Source: an uncultured Granulicatella sp.
Lineage (GTDB): Bacteria > Bacillota > Bacilli > Lactobacillales > Aerococcaceae
DNA: 7,851 nt
Assembly (NCBI GenBank): GCA_938017885.1
Contig: CALIJD010000071.1
Location: forward strand, 1 to 7,851
Reading direction: 5' to 3'
Shown in pieces: positions 1 through 7,851 of the stretch (the first letter of the stretch is position 1; each line of letters starts with the position of its first letter). The position numbers and the translations under genes were made by a program. The notes below the pieces were generated by a model. The model did no database searches and was not told the DNA's origin. It saw only the letters and a program-made list of their open reading frames with translations.

Positions 1-1
1 T

Positions 2-718
2 GCTACGATGGAAGATTCGACGGATTGGAAATCGGTAGCAGATGCTCAAATTGTTTACCAAGAAGATGGTGGTAATGCAAGAAGTAATATTTTCAAAGTG
101 GAATTAACGAAAAAATCAGACACTGGTGAAAAACTACAAGGTGCGCAATTCGGATTATACTATGAAGGAACATTAGTGAAAACTGCAACTTCTGATGCTA
201 ACGGCGTAGTAACTTTTGATAGTTTAATCAAACCAAAATACACGATTAAAGAAACAAAAGCTCCAGCCGGATATGTTCTCTCTGAGGAAGAAATTACAGT
301 AAACGTAGCGGATGCAGAAAGTGGCGATGTAGTAAATAAAGCAGAAACCACTACTACAACTACTACAACTACAACAACGACTACAGAAGCGCCAACAACT
401 ACCACAACTACGACAACAGAAGCACCAACGACAACGACTGAATCTACAACGTCTTCAACGACGACAACGGAGTCTACAACAGAGTCTACGACAACAGAAG
501 TGCCAATATCATCATCAACAACAACAGAAACTAGTACGACTGAAGGATCTACTACAGAAACAACAGTGACGCCAAGAGAGTCCACGACTACTTCTGAAGC
601 TGATCTTCCAAAAACTGGAACTTCTGCGACTATTTTTACTACGATTGCAGGCGCTCTTGCCGTATTAGGTGGATTTGCGATTTTAATGAATCGTAAAGAC
701 GTAGACGTAAATCGTTAA
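2..718 (+). CDS. LPXTG cell-wall-anchored surface protein, SpaA/Cna-B-like domain (5' end outside window)
   Basis: This is the C-terminal part of a sortase-anchored surface protein. The frame is open to the left edge, so the ATG at position 8 is probably internal; residues below count from it. Residues about 29-111 form a SpaA/prealbumin-like (Cna-B type) domain: a start of the form VELTKKSDTG, then LQGAQFGLY, and near the end TIKETKAPAGY, the E-box-like motif typical of these domains. Domains of this kind often carry an internal Lys-Asn isopeptide bond. Residues 114-196 are a Thr-rich stalk with Ser, Glu and Pro. The end is a complete sorting signal: LPKTG at residues 200-204 (bases 605-619), a hydrophobic segment of about 22 residues, and a short charged tail RKDVDVNR. 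Sortase A would cleave between T and G and link the protein to peptidoglycan. The ligand cannot be told from this fragment; it could be an adhesin or a pilin-like protein. A terminator follows, so this is the last gene of its transcript. Confidence 0.92.
   Translation, partial: ATMEDSTDWKSVADAQIVYQEDGGNARSNIFKVELTKKSDTGEKLQGAQFGLYYEGTLVKTATSDANGVVTFDSLIKPKYTIKETKAPAGYVLSEEEITVNVADAESGDVVNKAETTTTTTTTTTTTTEAPTTTTTTTTEAPTTTTESTTSSTTTTESTTESTTTEVPISSSTTTETSTTEGSTTETTVTPRESTTTSEADLPKTGTSATIFTTIAGALAVLGGFAILMNRKDVDVNR
347..595 (+). repeat. Low-complexity ACN-codon repeat encoding a Thr-rich stalk
   Basis: About 83 codons are dominated by Thr (acc, act, aca, acg), starting with 13 consecutive Thr codons. 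Short EAPT and ESTT units recur: TEAPT appears twice near bases 380-430, followed by several TTES/TTEV units. It encodes the extended linker between the folded domain and the LPKTG signal of the surface protein. Such tracts are prone to length change by slippage or recombination and, in other wall proteins, are often O-glycosylated. Glycosylation here is inference only. The Thr codons are mixed, so this is a degenerate repeat rather than a pure microsatellite. Confidence 0.85.
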
Positions 719-738
719 AAATAAAATATGATTTGTAT

Positions 739-768
739 AAAAGACTGGAATGATTTCCAGTCTTTTTT
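739..768 (+). terminator. Rho-independent terminator of the surface protein gene
   Basis: A perfect stem of 10 bp (AAGACTGGAA at 741-750 with TTCCAGTCTT at 755-764) can extend to 12 bp through flanking A-T pairs. It has a 4-nt loop (TGAT) and ends in a run of six T (763-768). It lies 20 bases after the stop codon of the LPXTG gene. It should insulate the downstream HTH module from surface-protein transcription. Confidence 0.88.
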
Positions 769-804
769 GTTGAAAAGAGAGCAAAAAAGTATACGAAGAG
801 AGCA

Positions 805-842
805 ACATTACCATATATGGTAATTACCAAATATAGTAATGT
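805..842 (+). promoter_or_regulatory. Two abutting palindromic boxes, likely operator of the HTH module
   Basis: Bases 808-823 (TTACCATATATGGTAA) are a perfect 16-bp palindrome. They are directly followed at 824-839 by a second, imperfect copy (TTACCAAATATAGTAA). Taken together, 805-842 is also a 38-bp near-palindrome with 17 of 19 base pairs matching across the centre at 823/824. This arrangement is typical of cooperative binding by two dimers of a small HTH protein. The obvious candidate is the XRE-family protein encoded at 1064-1420, since antitoxins of this kind usually repress their own promoter. Binding is inferred, not shown. Confidence 0.6.
808..837 (+). promoter_or_regulatory. Putative promoter of the toxin-antitoxin-like module
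   Basis: A weak -35 TTACCA (808-813) and a good -10 TATAGT (832-837) are separated by 18 bases. This would place the transcript start near 844, only a few bases before the ribosome binding site of the next ORF. Both hexamers lie within the two palindromic boxes, so an occupied operator would block RNA polymerase directly. The -35 matches the consensus in only four of six positions. Confidence 0.45.
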
Positions 843-861
843 TTAAGTGGGAGGGAAAAAT

Positions 862-1272
862 ATGAAAATAGAACATCAGATTGACCCAAGAACGTTAGAG
901 TTTGTAGATAGTAGACCGTATAAAGAGAAGATAAAAATGCTTGCTGCTCTTAAGCTGTTGGATAAGGAAGGATTAAGTCCTGCGATACTCGAAATGTGGG
1001 GGAATAAAACGAAGACTAAATTGAACATTCCAGTTGTATATACTAAAGAGGAGGCTTTAAAAAATGGATCAAAATCTGAAGCGTTCAATAGCACGCTTGT
1101 CATTGGATTGGGAGAACTACGAAAAAGACTTAGATTTAGATTTCACTCTAAAAGAAATGGCAGCAAGGATTACAGAGTTGAGACTTGTGTCCGGACTCTC
1201 TCGTACCGAGTTTGCAGAAAAGGTTGGGATAAAACCAGCACATTTGTCACGGTTAGTTTCAGGACACCATAA
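862..1272 (+). CDS. Uncharacterised ORF, possible toxin partner or decayed toxin gene
   Basis: I do not recognise this protein with confidence. The ATG at 862 has a good ribosome binding site (GGGAGGG, 849-855); a GTG at 847 in the same frame would consume that site and is unlikely. The frame gives 136 residues. Residues 1 to about 67, encoded before the next gene starts, look like a normal small protein: a basic, helical stretch around YKEKIKMLAALKLLDKEG, then TKTKLNIPVVYTKEEALKNG. Its position directly upstream of an XRE-type HTH protein suggests a RelE/HigB-like toxin, and the helical stretch would fit that. However, the central beta-strand core expected of a HigB (GLYELR...YRI-like) is not visible before 1064. 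The remaining 69 or so codons run in a different frame over the HTH gene and are rich in Arg and Lys, as expected of a shadow translation. The gene may therefore be frameshifted, internally deleted or truncated. The true C-terminus is unknown. Confidence 0.4.
   Translation: MKIEHQIDPRTLEFVDSRPYKEKIKMLAALKLLDKEGLSPAILEMWGNKTKTKLNIPVVYTKEEALKNGSKSEAFNSTLVIGLGELRKRLRFRFHSKRNGSKDYRVETCVRTLSYRVCRKGWDKTSTFVTVSFRTP
1048..1054 (+). promoter_or_regulatory. Strong ribosome binding site that fixes the HTH gene start
   Basis: GAGGAGG lies nine bases before the ATG at 1064, inside the coding frame of the upstream ORF. The in-frame codon at 1058-1060 is a stop (TAA), so translation of the HTH gene must start at 1064 or later. 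The next in-frame ATG (1157) has no comparable site. This supports independent or coupled initiation within the overlap. Confidence 0.75.
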
Positions 1273-1420
1273 TCCCTCGATTTTATATTTGGAGAAGATA
1301 GCTCAAAAAGTCGGAGCCCATTTAGAAATTTCTTTTGTGATGGACGACGGAGAAACCTGCCACGAAAAGATTAATAAGCAAATCGGGACGAAATTCGTCC
1401 CTGTGCATCATAGATCTTAA
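1064..1420 (+). CDS. XRE-family HTH protein, HigA-like antitoxin or autorepressor
   Basis: A 118-residue protein. Residues about 33-90 form a Cro/CI-type helix-turn-helix: ARITELRLVSGLSRTEFAEKVG, then IKPAHLSRLVSG as the recognition segment, NPSILYLEKIAQKVG, and a terminal LEISF strand. This is the usual layout of antitoxins of the HigA/XRE group, in which residues 1-30 (here with DWENYEKDLDL) contribute to partner contact or dimerisation. It likely binds the palindromic boxes at 805-842 and represses the module. If the upstream ORF is a working toxin, it would also neutralise it. The start is fixed by GAGGAGG at 1048-1054. The last 25 or so residues (MDDGETCHEK to the end) go beyond the normal end of the fold. 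They are encoded by DNA that includes a putative CggR site, as if the ORF ran into the promoter region of the next operon. Class assignment is firm; the antitoxin role is inferred from size and context. Confidence 0.82.
   Translation: MDQNLKRSIARLSLDWENYEKDLDLDFTLKEMAARITELRLVSGLSRTEFAEKVGIKPAHLSRLVSGHHNPSILYLEKIAQKVGAHLEISFVMDDGETCHEKINKQIGTKFVPVHHRS
1384..1404 (+). promoter_or_regulatory. Putative CggR operator, upstream copy (inside HTH gene)
   Basis: The site has the form CGGGACG-N8-CCCTGT and matches the copy at 1516-1536 in 18 of 21 positions. It contains a perfect inverted repeat, GGGACGAA (1385-1392) and TTCGTCCC (1394-1401), around a single A. The CGGGAC core is the known half-site element of the Bacillus subtilis CggR operator. 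It lies within the final codons of the HTH gene, about 60 bp upstream of the cggR promoter -35. CggR binding here is inference. Confidence 0.5.
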
Positions 1421-1442
1421 CCAATTTGTAATATGCGTATAG

Positions 1443-1470
1443 TTGCATTTTTATTGTTTTATGGTAAAAT
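1443..1470 (+). promoter_or_regulatory. Promoter of the cggR-led glycolytic operon (extended -10)
   Basis: -35 TTGCAT (1443-1448), a 16-base spacer, and -10 TAAAAT (1465-1470), preceded by TG at 1462-1463, giving an extended -10 (TGGTAAAAT). Transcription would start near 1477, leaving a leader of about 85 nt before cggR. It lies between the two CggR-like sites. It is the only good promoter between the HTH gene and cggR. Confidence 0.7.
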
Positions 1471-1515
1471 ATACATGTATTCAGCAATAGACGTTCAAAG
1501 ATACTAGAAAAAGAG

Positions 1516-1536
1516 CGGGACGTAATTAGGCCCTGT
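1516..1536 (+). promoter_or_regulatory. Putative CggR operator, downstream copy in the cggR leader
   Basis: CGGGACG at 1516-1522 and CCCTGT at 1531-1536, the same layout as the site at 1384-1404. It would start about 40 bp downstream of the predicted transcript start. In B. subtilis, CggR likewise binds between promoter and gene and blocks elongating polymerase. The B. subtilis operator has two CGGGAC half-sites close together. Here only one is seen downstream of the promoter, so the binding mode may differ. Confidence 0.68.
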
Positions 1537-1562
1537 TAGGAAGCGATTGGAGGAAGGTTTCG

Positions 1563-2582
1563 ATGAATTATCTTAATCTATCTCATTTATTGGTTCCAGA
1601 AAGCAGAGTTGCACTTCAAATGCGTTTTCGTATCTTACAAGCTATTGCAACGTATCAACCCATTGGACGTAGGGCACTTGCAAAAGTGGTTCAAATGTCT
1701 GAGAGAACACTTCGTAATGAATGTGAGGCGATGAAGAAATTAGACCTCATCGAAGTGAAAGGCGTAGGGATGCATCTTACAGAAGTTGGCGAATTTATAT
1801 TAGAACGTTCGGATGATTTGAAAAACAACTTTATTCAGATGAGTCTGGTGGAACATAAGGTGGCTAAAACCTTAGGCGTTCAGTATGTAAAAGTTGTAGA
1901 TGATCCGGCAAAAACATCTGAGTTGGTACAAGAGATTATGGATGTGCTTTTACCGCTTGGAACTTCCATTATTGCCATCACGGGTGGTCAAACGATGGTC
2001 CGTGTCAGCGAAGGGTTCACAAAAGAGATTTCTGTGAATCGAGATCTTACAATTGTTCCTGCAAGAGGGGGAATGTTTGGTTCGATGCTGATTCAGGCGA
2101 ATAATGTCAGTGAAAAAATGGCAACTGGAATTGGTGCCCATCATGAAGCGCTCTTTGTTCCAGAACATGTCCAACAAGCAACTTATACGCCCTTAATGCA
2201 AGAACCTTCCGTCGCAAAGACGATTGGCCTCATGAAAAAGGCGGAGTGTTTGTTATATAGCGTTGGAAGTGCTATTATTATGGGAGAGAGACGTGGCCTC
2301 TCAAAAGAGCAAATGGCTACGTTAAAAGAGAAGAAAGCAATTGGCGAAGCGTTCGGTTGTTTCTTCGATGCAGAAGGAAATGTGGTGTTAAAAATCCCAC
2401 GAGTAGGACTGCATCTTAGTGATTTATCTACGATTCCACATTCGATTGCCGTTGTGGAAGGCGAAGAGAAGGCAGCTGCTTTAAAAGCATATGCCAAATT
2501 AGCTCCGGTAGATCGCACCTGGTTTGTGATTGACAAGGAGACGTCAGAGTTGGTTTTGAACGGGGCAACCCGCAAAAAATAA
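1563..2582 (+). CDS. cggR: Central glycolytic genes regulator CggR (SorC/DeoR-type repressor)
   Basis: CggR represses the operon for the triose-phosphate part of glycolysis and is released by fructose-1,6-bisphosphate. The protein has 339 residues, the usual family length. The N-terminal winged HTH spans roughly residues 20-80, with [24 protein letters not shown] as recognition helix and wing. From about residue 90 to the end it carries the SorC-type sugar-phosphate-binding domain. GGQTM at residues 141-145 matches the GGTTM-type phosphate-binding loop of this family, and VPARGG (165-170) contains an Arg that aligns with a ligand-binding position. The ATG follows GGAGG (1549-1553) at nine bases. 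It is the first gene of the operon, with gap 28 bases downstream. Codon use is less biased than in gap or pgk, as expected of a regulator made in small amounts. The identity rests on both sequence and gene order. Confidence 0.95.
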   Translation: MNYLNLSHLLVPESRVALQMRFRILQAIATYQPIGRRALAKVVQMSERTLRNECEAMKKLDLIEVKGVGMHLTEVGEFILERSDDLKNNFIQMSLVEHKVAKTLGVQYVKVVDDPAKTSELVQEIMDVLLPLGTSIIAITGGQTMVRVSEGFTKEISVNRDLTIVPARGGMFGSMLIQANNVSEKMATGIGAHHEALFVPEHVQQATYTPLMQEPSVAKTIGLMKKAECLLYSVGSAIIMGERRGLSKEQMATLKEKKAIGEAFGCFFDAEGNVVLKIPRVGLHLSDLSTIPHSIAVVEGEEKAAALKAYAKLAPVDRTWFVIDKETSELVLNGATRKK

Positions 2583-2610
2583 AATAAAAATTCCTAGGAG
2601 GAAAAACTAT

Positions 2611-3612
2611 ATGACAGTTAAAGTTGGTATTAACGGTTTCGGACGTATCGGTCGTTTAGCATTCCGTCGTATTCAAGATGTGGAAGGATTAGAAGTTGTT
2701 GCAATCAATGACTTAACAGACGCTAAGCAATTAGCTCACTTGTTAAAATATGATTCAACTCAAGGACGTTTCAACGGTGAAGTTGAAGTGTTAGATGGTG
2801 CTTTCCGCGTTAACGGTAAAGAAGTTAAAGTACTTGCTAACCGTAATCCTGAAGAATTACCATGGGGTGAACTAGGCGTTGATATCGTATTAGAATGTAC
2901 TGGTTTCTTCACTTCTAAAGAAAAAGCTGAATTACACTTAAAAGGTGGCGCTAAACGCGTTGTTATCTCTGCTCCTGGTGGAAATGACGTTCCTACTGTT
3001 GTATTCAACACAAACCACAACATTTTAACAGGTAAAGAAACTGTTATCTCTGGTGCTTCATGTACTACAAACTGCTTGGCTCCAATGGCTAAAGCATTAA
3101 ACGATAAATTCGGTATTGTTGAAGGTTTAATGACAACAATCCATGGTTACACTGGTGACCAAAACACATTAGACGCACCTCACGCAAAAGGTGACTTACG
3201 TCGTGCTCGTGCTGCAGCAGTAAACATCGTTCCTAATACAACAGGTGCTGCTAAAGCAATCGGATTAGTAATTCCAGAATTAAACGGAAAATTAGACGGA
3301 GCTGCTCAACGTGTTCCTGTTCCAACAGGTTCATTAACTGAATTAGTAACAGTTTTAGAAAAACCAGTTACTGCTGAAGAAATCAACGCAGCTATGAAAG
3401 AATTAGCAAATGAATCTTACGGTTACACTGAAGATCCAATCGTTTCTTCTGATATCGTAGGTATCACTTATGGTTCATTATTCGATGCAACTCAAACTAA
3501 AGTAATGACTGTAGGCGACAAACAATTAGTTAAAACTGTTGCTTGGTACGATAACGAAATGTCATATACTGCACAATTAGTTCGTACTTTACAATACTTT
3601 GCAAAACTATAA
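2611..3612 (+). CDS. gap: Glyceraldehyde-3-phosphate dehydrogenase, glycolytic, NAD-dependent type
   Basis: Oxidises and phosphorylates glyceraldehyde-3-phosphate to 1,3-bisphosphoglycerate with NAD+ in the cytosol. The 333 residues match the usual length. The N-terminal Rossmann motif is INGFGRIGR (residues 7-15), and N33-D34-L35 after the second strand fits NAD rather than NADP preference. The catalytic Cys is C151 in SGASCTTNC, with partner H178 in TIHGYTGDQ. The end has WYDNEMSY, also conserved. The ATG is placed nine bases after AGGAGG (2596-2601). Codons are strongly biased (tta, ggt, gct, cgt), a mark of very high expression. It lies directly after its repressor gene cggR and is followed by a large hairpin that may raise its mRNA level relative to the downstream genes. 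Nothing suggests the gluconeogenic GapB form. Confidence 0.98.
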   Translation: MTVKVGINGFGRIGRLAFRRIQDVEGLEVVAINDLTDAKQLAHLLKYDSTQGRFNGEVEVLDGAFRVNGKEVKVLANRNPEELPWGELGVDIVLECTGFFTSKEKAELHLKGGAKRVVISAPGGNDVPTVVFNTNHNILTGKETVISGASCTTNCLAPMAKALNDKFGIVEGLMTTIHGYTGDQNTLDAPHAKGDLRRARAAAVNIVPNTTGAAKAIGLVIPELNGKLDGAAQRVPVPTGSLTELVTVLEKPVTAEEINAAMKELANESYGYTEDPIVSSDIVGITYGSLFDATQTKVMTVGDKQLVKTVAWYDNEMSYTAQLVRTLQYFAKL

Positions 3613-3649
3613 TTTAAACTATAGATTTAGCTAATCGTATCTATTTTCT

Positions 3650-3686
3650 CAGGGCGATGGAAGCATTCGCTTCCTCGCCCTGTTTT
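3650..3686 (+). terminator. Intercistronic hairpin with T-tract after gap (partial terminator or stabiliser)
   Basis: Fourteen paired bases with one bulged T: CAGGGCGA (3650-3657) pairs with TCGCCCTG (3675-3682), and GGAAGC (3659-3664) pairs with GCTTCC (3669-3674). The loop is ATTC, and four T follow (3683-3686). The stem is very strong but the T-tract is short, so some read-through into pgk is expected. No convincing promoter is visible between this hairpin and pgk, so pgk-tpiA-gpmI should depend on read-through. A weaker second stem (GTGAGT 3693-3698 with ACTCGC 3704-3709) follows. Confidence 0.7.
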
Positions 3687-3737
3687 CATAATGTGAGTAA
3701 TGCACTCGCTCCAAATAAAAATGTAGGAGGCTATTTT

Positions 3738-5714
<1,977 letters not shown>

Positions 5715-5715
<1 letters not shown>

Positions 5716-7244
5716 TGGCAAAATCACCAGTTGCAATTATTATCTTAGATGGTTTCGGATGGAGACCAGAAGTTGAAGGTAATGCCGTTGCACAAGCAAA
5801 AAAACCAAATTTTGATCGTTATTATAACGAATTCCCTCATACAACATTAAAAGCTTCTGGATTAGATGTAGGTCTACCAGATGGCCAAATGGGGAACTCA
5901 GAAGTAGGTCATACAAATATCGGTGCTGGACGTATCGTTTACCAAAGCTTAACTCGTATCGACAAAGCGATTTTAGATGGTGAATTCGAATCAAACCCAG
6001 CATTAAATGGTGCATTTAACCATGTGAAAGAAAACGGCTCTGCATTACACTTATTCGGATTATTATCTGATGGTGGGGTACACAGCCACATCAACCATTT
6101 ATTAGCATTAGTGGAAACAGCAAAAGCAAAAGGAATCGACAAAGTGTACATTCATGCCTTCATGGATGGACGTGACGTAGATCCTAAAGCTGGTCCTTCT
6201 TATATCAAAACATTAGAAGACAAATTAGCTGAAGTAGGCGTTGGAGAAATCGCAACAGTTTCAGGCCGTTACTATGCAATGGACCGTGACAAACGTTGGG
6301 AACGTGTGAAATTAGCTTATGATGCAATCGCTCATAGCGAAGGCCCACAATTCGAAAGCGCACAAGCTGTTATTGAAGACAGCTATGCTAAAGACGTTAC
6401 AGACGAATTCGTGATTCCATCAGTAATCGTTAAAGATGGAAAACCAGTGGCAAAAGTTGAAAACAATGATGCAATCATCTTCTTCAACTTCCGTCCTGAC
6501 CGTGCAATCCAATTATCAAATGCGTTCACTGATAAAGAGTGGACAAACTTTGATCGCGGAGAGCGCGCAACAAACGTTAAATTTGTGACAATGACTTTAT
6601 ATAACCCAAGCGTGGATGCAGAAGTGGCATTCCCACCGATCCCAATGACAAACGTTCTTGGTGAAGTGTTATCTAAAGCAGGTCTTGCACAATTACGTAT
6701 TGCTGAAACTGAAAAATACCCACACGTAACATTCTTCATGAATGGTGGACGTAACGAAGAATTCCCTGGCGAAAACCGTATTTTAATTCCTTCTCCAAAG
6801 GTTGCAACTTACGACTTGAAACCAGAAATGAGTGCATACGAAGTAGGAGATGCATTATACAACTCAATCATTAATGATGAAAATGATGCCATCATCTTGA
6901 ACTTTGCAAACCCAGATATGGTTGGACACTCAGGAATGTTAGAACCAACCATCAAAGCGATTGAAGCAGTGGACGAAAACTTAGGTAAAGTCGTGGATGC
7001 AATCCTTGAAAAAGGCGGTAGCGCAATTATCTTTGCGGACCACGGTAACTCAGAAACAATGATTACACCAGAAGGAACACCACATACTGCACATACAACA
7101 GTACCAGTACCAGTGATTGTTACGAAGAAAGGTGTTACATTGCGTGAGGGTGGACGTTTAGCAGACGTTGCTCCAACAATGCTTGATCTATTAAATGTTG
7201 AAAAACCAGCAGAAATGACTGGAGAAACATTGATCGAAAAATAA
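5715..7244 (+). CDS. gpmI: 2,3-bisphosphoglycerate-independent phosphoglycerate mutase
   Basis: Converts 3-phosphoglycerate to 2-phosphoglycerate through a phosphoserine intermediate, using two Mn2+ ions and no bisphosphoglycerate cofactor. It belongs to the alkaline phosphatase superfamily. The 509 residues are the standard length. Key residues are visible: D12 in ILDGFGW, catalytic S62 in GNSEVGH, H123 in DGGVHSH, R153-D154 in DGRD, R260 and R263 in RPDR, D401 and H405 in NPDMVGH, D442-H443 in ADHGNSE, and H460 in HTAHTT. Nothing essential is missing. The start at 5715 shares one base with the tpiA stop (TAATG), and GGAGG (5700-5704) inside tpiA is its ribosome binding site, so the two are probably translationally coupled. 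Many lactic acid bacteria use the cofactor-dependent GpmA instead; a clustered GpmI resembles Bacillus and Carnobacteriaceae. Mn2+ dependence usually makes this enzyme sensitive to pH. Confidence 0.98.
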
Positions 7245-7245
7245 A

Positions 7246-7282
7246 GAAAACCTTAGGAATTCTTGAAAGTCTATAGGTTTTC
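7246..7282 (+). other. Hairpin between gpmI and eno
   Basis: GAAAACCT (7246-7253) pairs with AGGTTTTC (7275-7282), and TAG (7254-7256) pairs with CTA (7271-7273) across one bulged T, leaving a 14-base loop. No T-tract follows, so it is a poor intrinsic terminator. It may mark an mRNA processing or stability point. It overlaps the -35 box of the eno promoter candidate. Confidence 0.5.
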
Positions 7283-7291
7283 GATTAAAAT
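7263..7291 (+). promoter_or_regulatory. Putative separate promoter of eno
   Basis: -35 TTGAAA (7263-7268), an ideal 17-base spacer, and -10 TAAAAT (7286-7291), each five of six to consensus. Transcription would begin near 7298, leaving a leader of about 33 nt before the eno ATG. This would let eno be expressed apart from the CggR-controlled genes. Confidence 0.6.
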
Positions 7292-7327
7292 AATAACGTA
7301 CAAAATAAAATTTAAAGGAGTTAATAA

Positions 7328-7851
<524 letters not shown>

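Noticed and set aside
160..585. Long minus-strand ORF over the surface protein gene
   Set aside because: It is the reverse reading of Thr codons and gives an implausible Val-rich protein with no ribosome binding site.
639..830. Minus-strand ORF of 63 codons across the terminator and operator region
   Set aside because: It runs through the terminator stem and the palindromic boxes, has no recognisable domain, and is best explained by chance.
1385..1401. Perfect inverted repeat GGGACGAA-A-TTCGTCCC as a terminator of the HTH gene
   Set aside because: It lies before the stop codon, its single-base spacer is too short for an RNA loop without breaking pairs, and no T-tract follows. Its match to the site at 1516 makes a protein-binding site more likely.
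1433..1448. ATGC-N8-GCAT inverted repeat overlapping the cggR -35
   Set aside because: The arms are only four bases, expected by chance in a region this size, with no second copy to support an operator.
1421..1562. Catabolite-responsive element (CcpA site) near the cggR promoter
   Set aside because: I looked for a TGWNANCGNTNWCA-like sequence and found none that matches convincingly.
3657..3737. Upstream extension of pgk by 27 codons
   Set aside because: It would start inside the hairpin stem after gap, lacks a ribosome binding site, and the ATG at 3738 with AGGAGG gives the standard family N-terminus.

Overview
The window reads as a low-GC Gram-positive chromosome, most likely from the Lactobacillales. 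The evidence is an LPXTG-anchored surface protein, strong AGGAGG-type ribosome binding sites, AT-rich codon use, and a CggR-led glycolytic cluster in the order cggR-gap-pgk-tpiA-gpmI-eno. The cofactor-independent mutase (gpmI) inside the cluster fits a Carnobacteriaceae-like relative such as Granulicatella or Carnobacterium better than a streptococcus. That placement is an inference from gene order and is not proven. Every convincing gene lies on the + strand, and no stretch longer than about 145 bases lacks a gene.

Region 1 (1-768) holds the 3' part of a cell-wall-anchored surface protein. It has a SpaA/Cna-B-like domain, a Thr-rich stalk, an LPKTG sorting signal and a strong intrinsic terminator.

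Region 2 (about 770-1420) is a small accessory module of toxin-antitoxin type. Two abutting 16-bp palindromic boxes cover a likely promoter. They are followed by an ORF of uncertain function (862-1272) and an XRE-family HTH protein (1064-1420). The two ORFs overlap by 209 bases in different frames, which is unusual and suggests that the upstream gene is frameshifted, decayed or misread.

Region 3 (1384-7851) is the glycolytic block. Two near-identical 21-bp CGGGAC...CCCTGT sites, 132 bp apart, flank an extended -10 promoter. They are good candidates for operators of the CggR repressor encoded just downstream. cggR is followed by gap, then a hairpin with a short T-tract that probably terminates or processes part of the mRNA, then pgk, tpiA and gpmI. 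tpiA and gpmI overlap by one base. A second promoter candidate lies in front of eno, which runs off the end of the window. Together gap, pgk, gpmI and eno convert glyceraldehyde-3-phosphate to phosphoenolpyruvate, tpiA feeds in dihydroxyacetone phosphate, and CggR senses upstream sugar-phosphate flux.

The most interesting part is the junction of regions 2 and 3. The last codons of the HTH gene contain one of the two putative CggR sites, and no clear terminator separates the module from the essential glycolytic operon.
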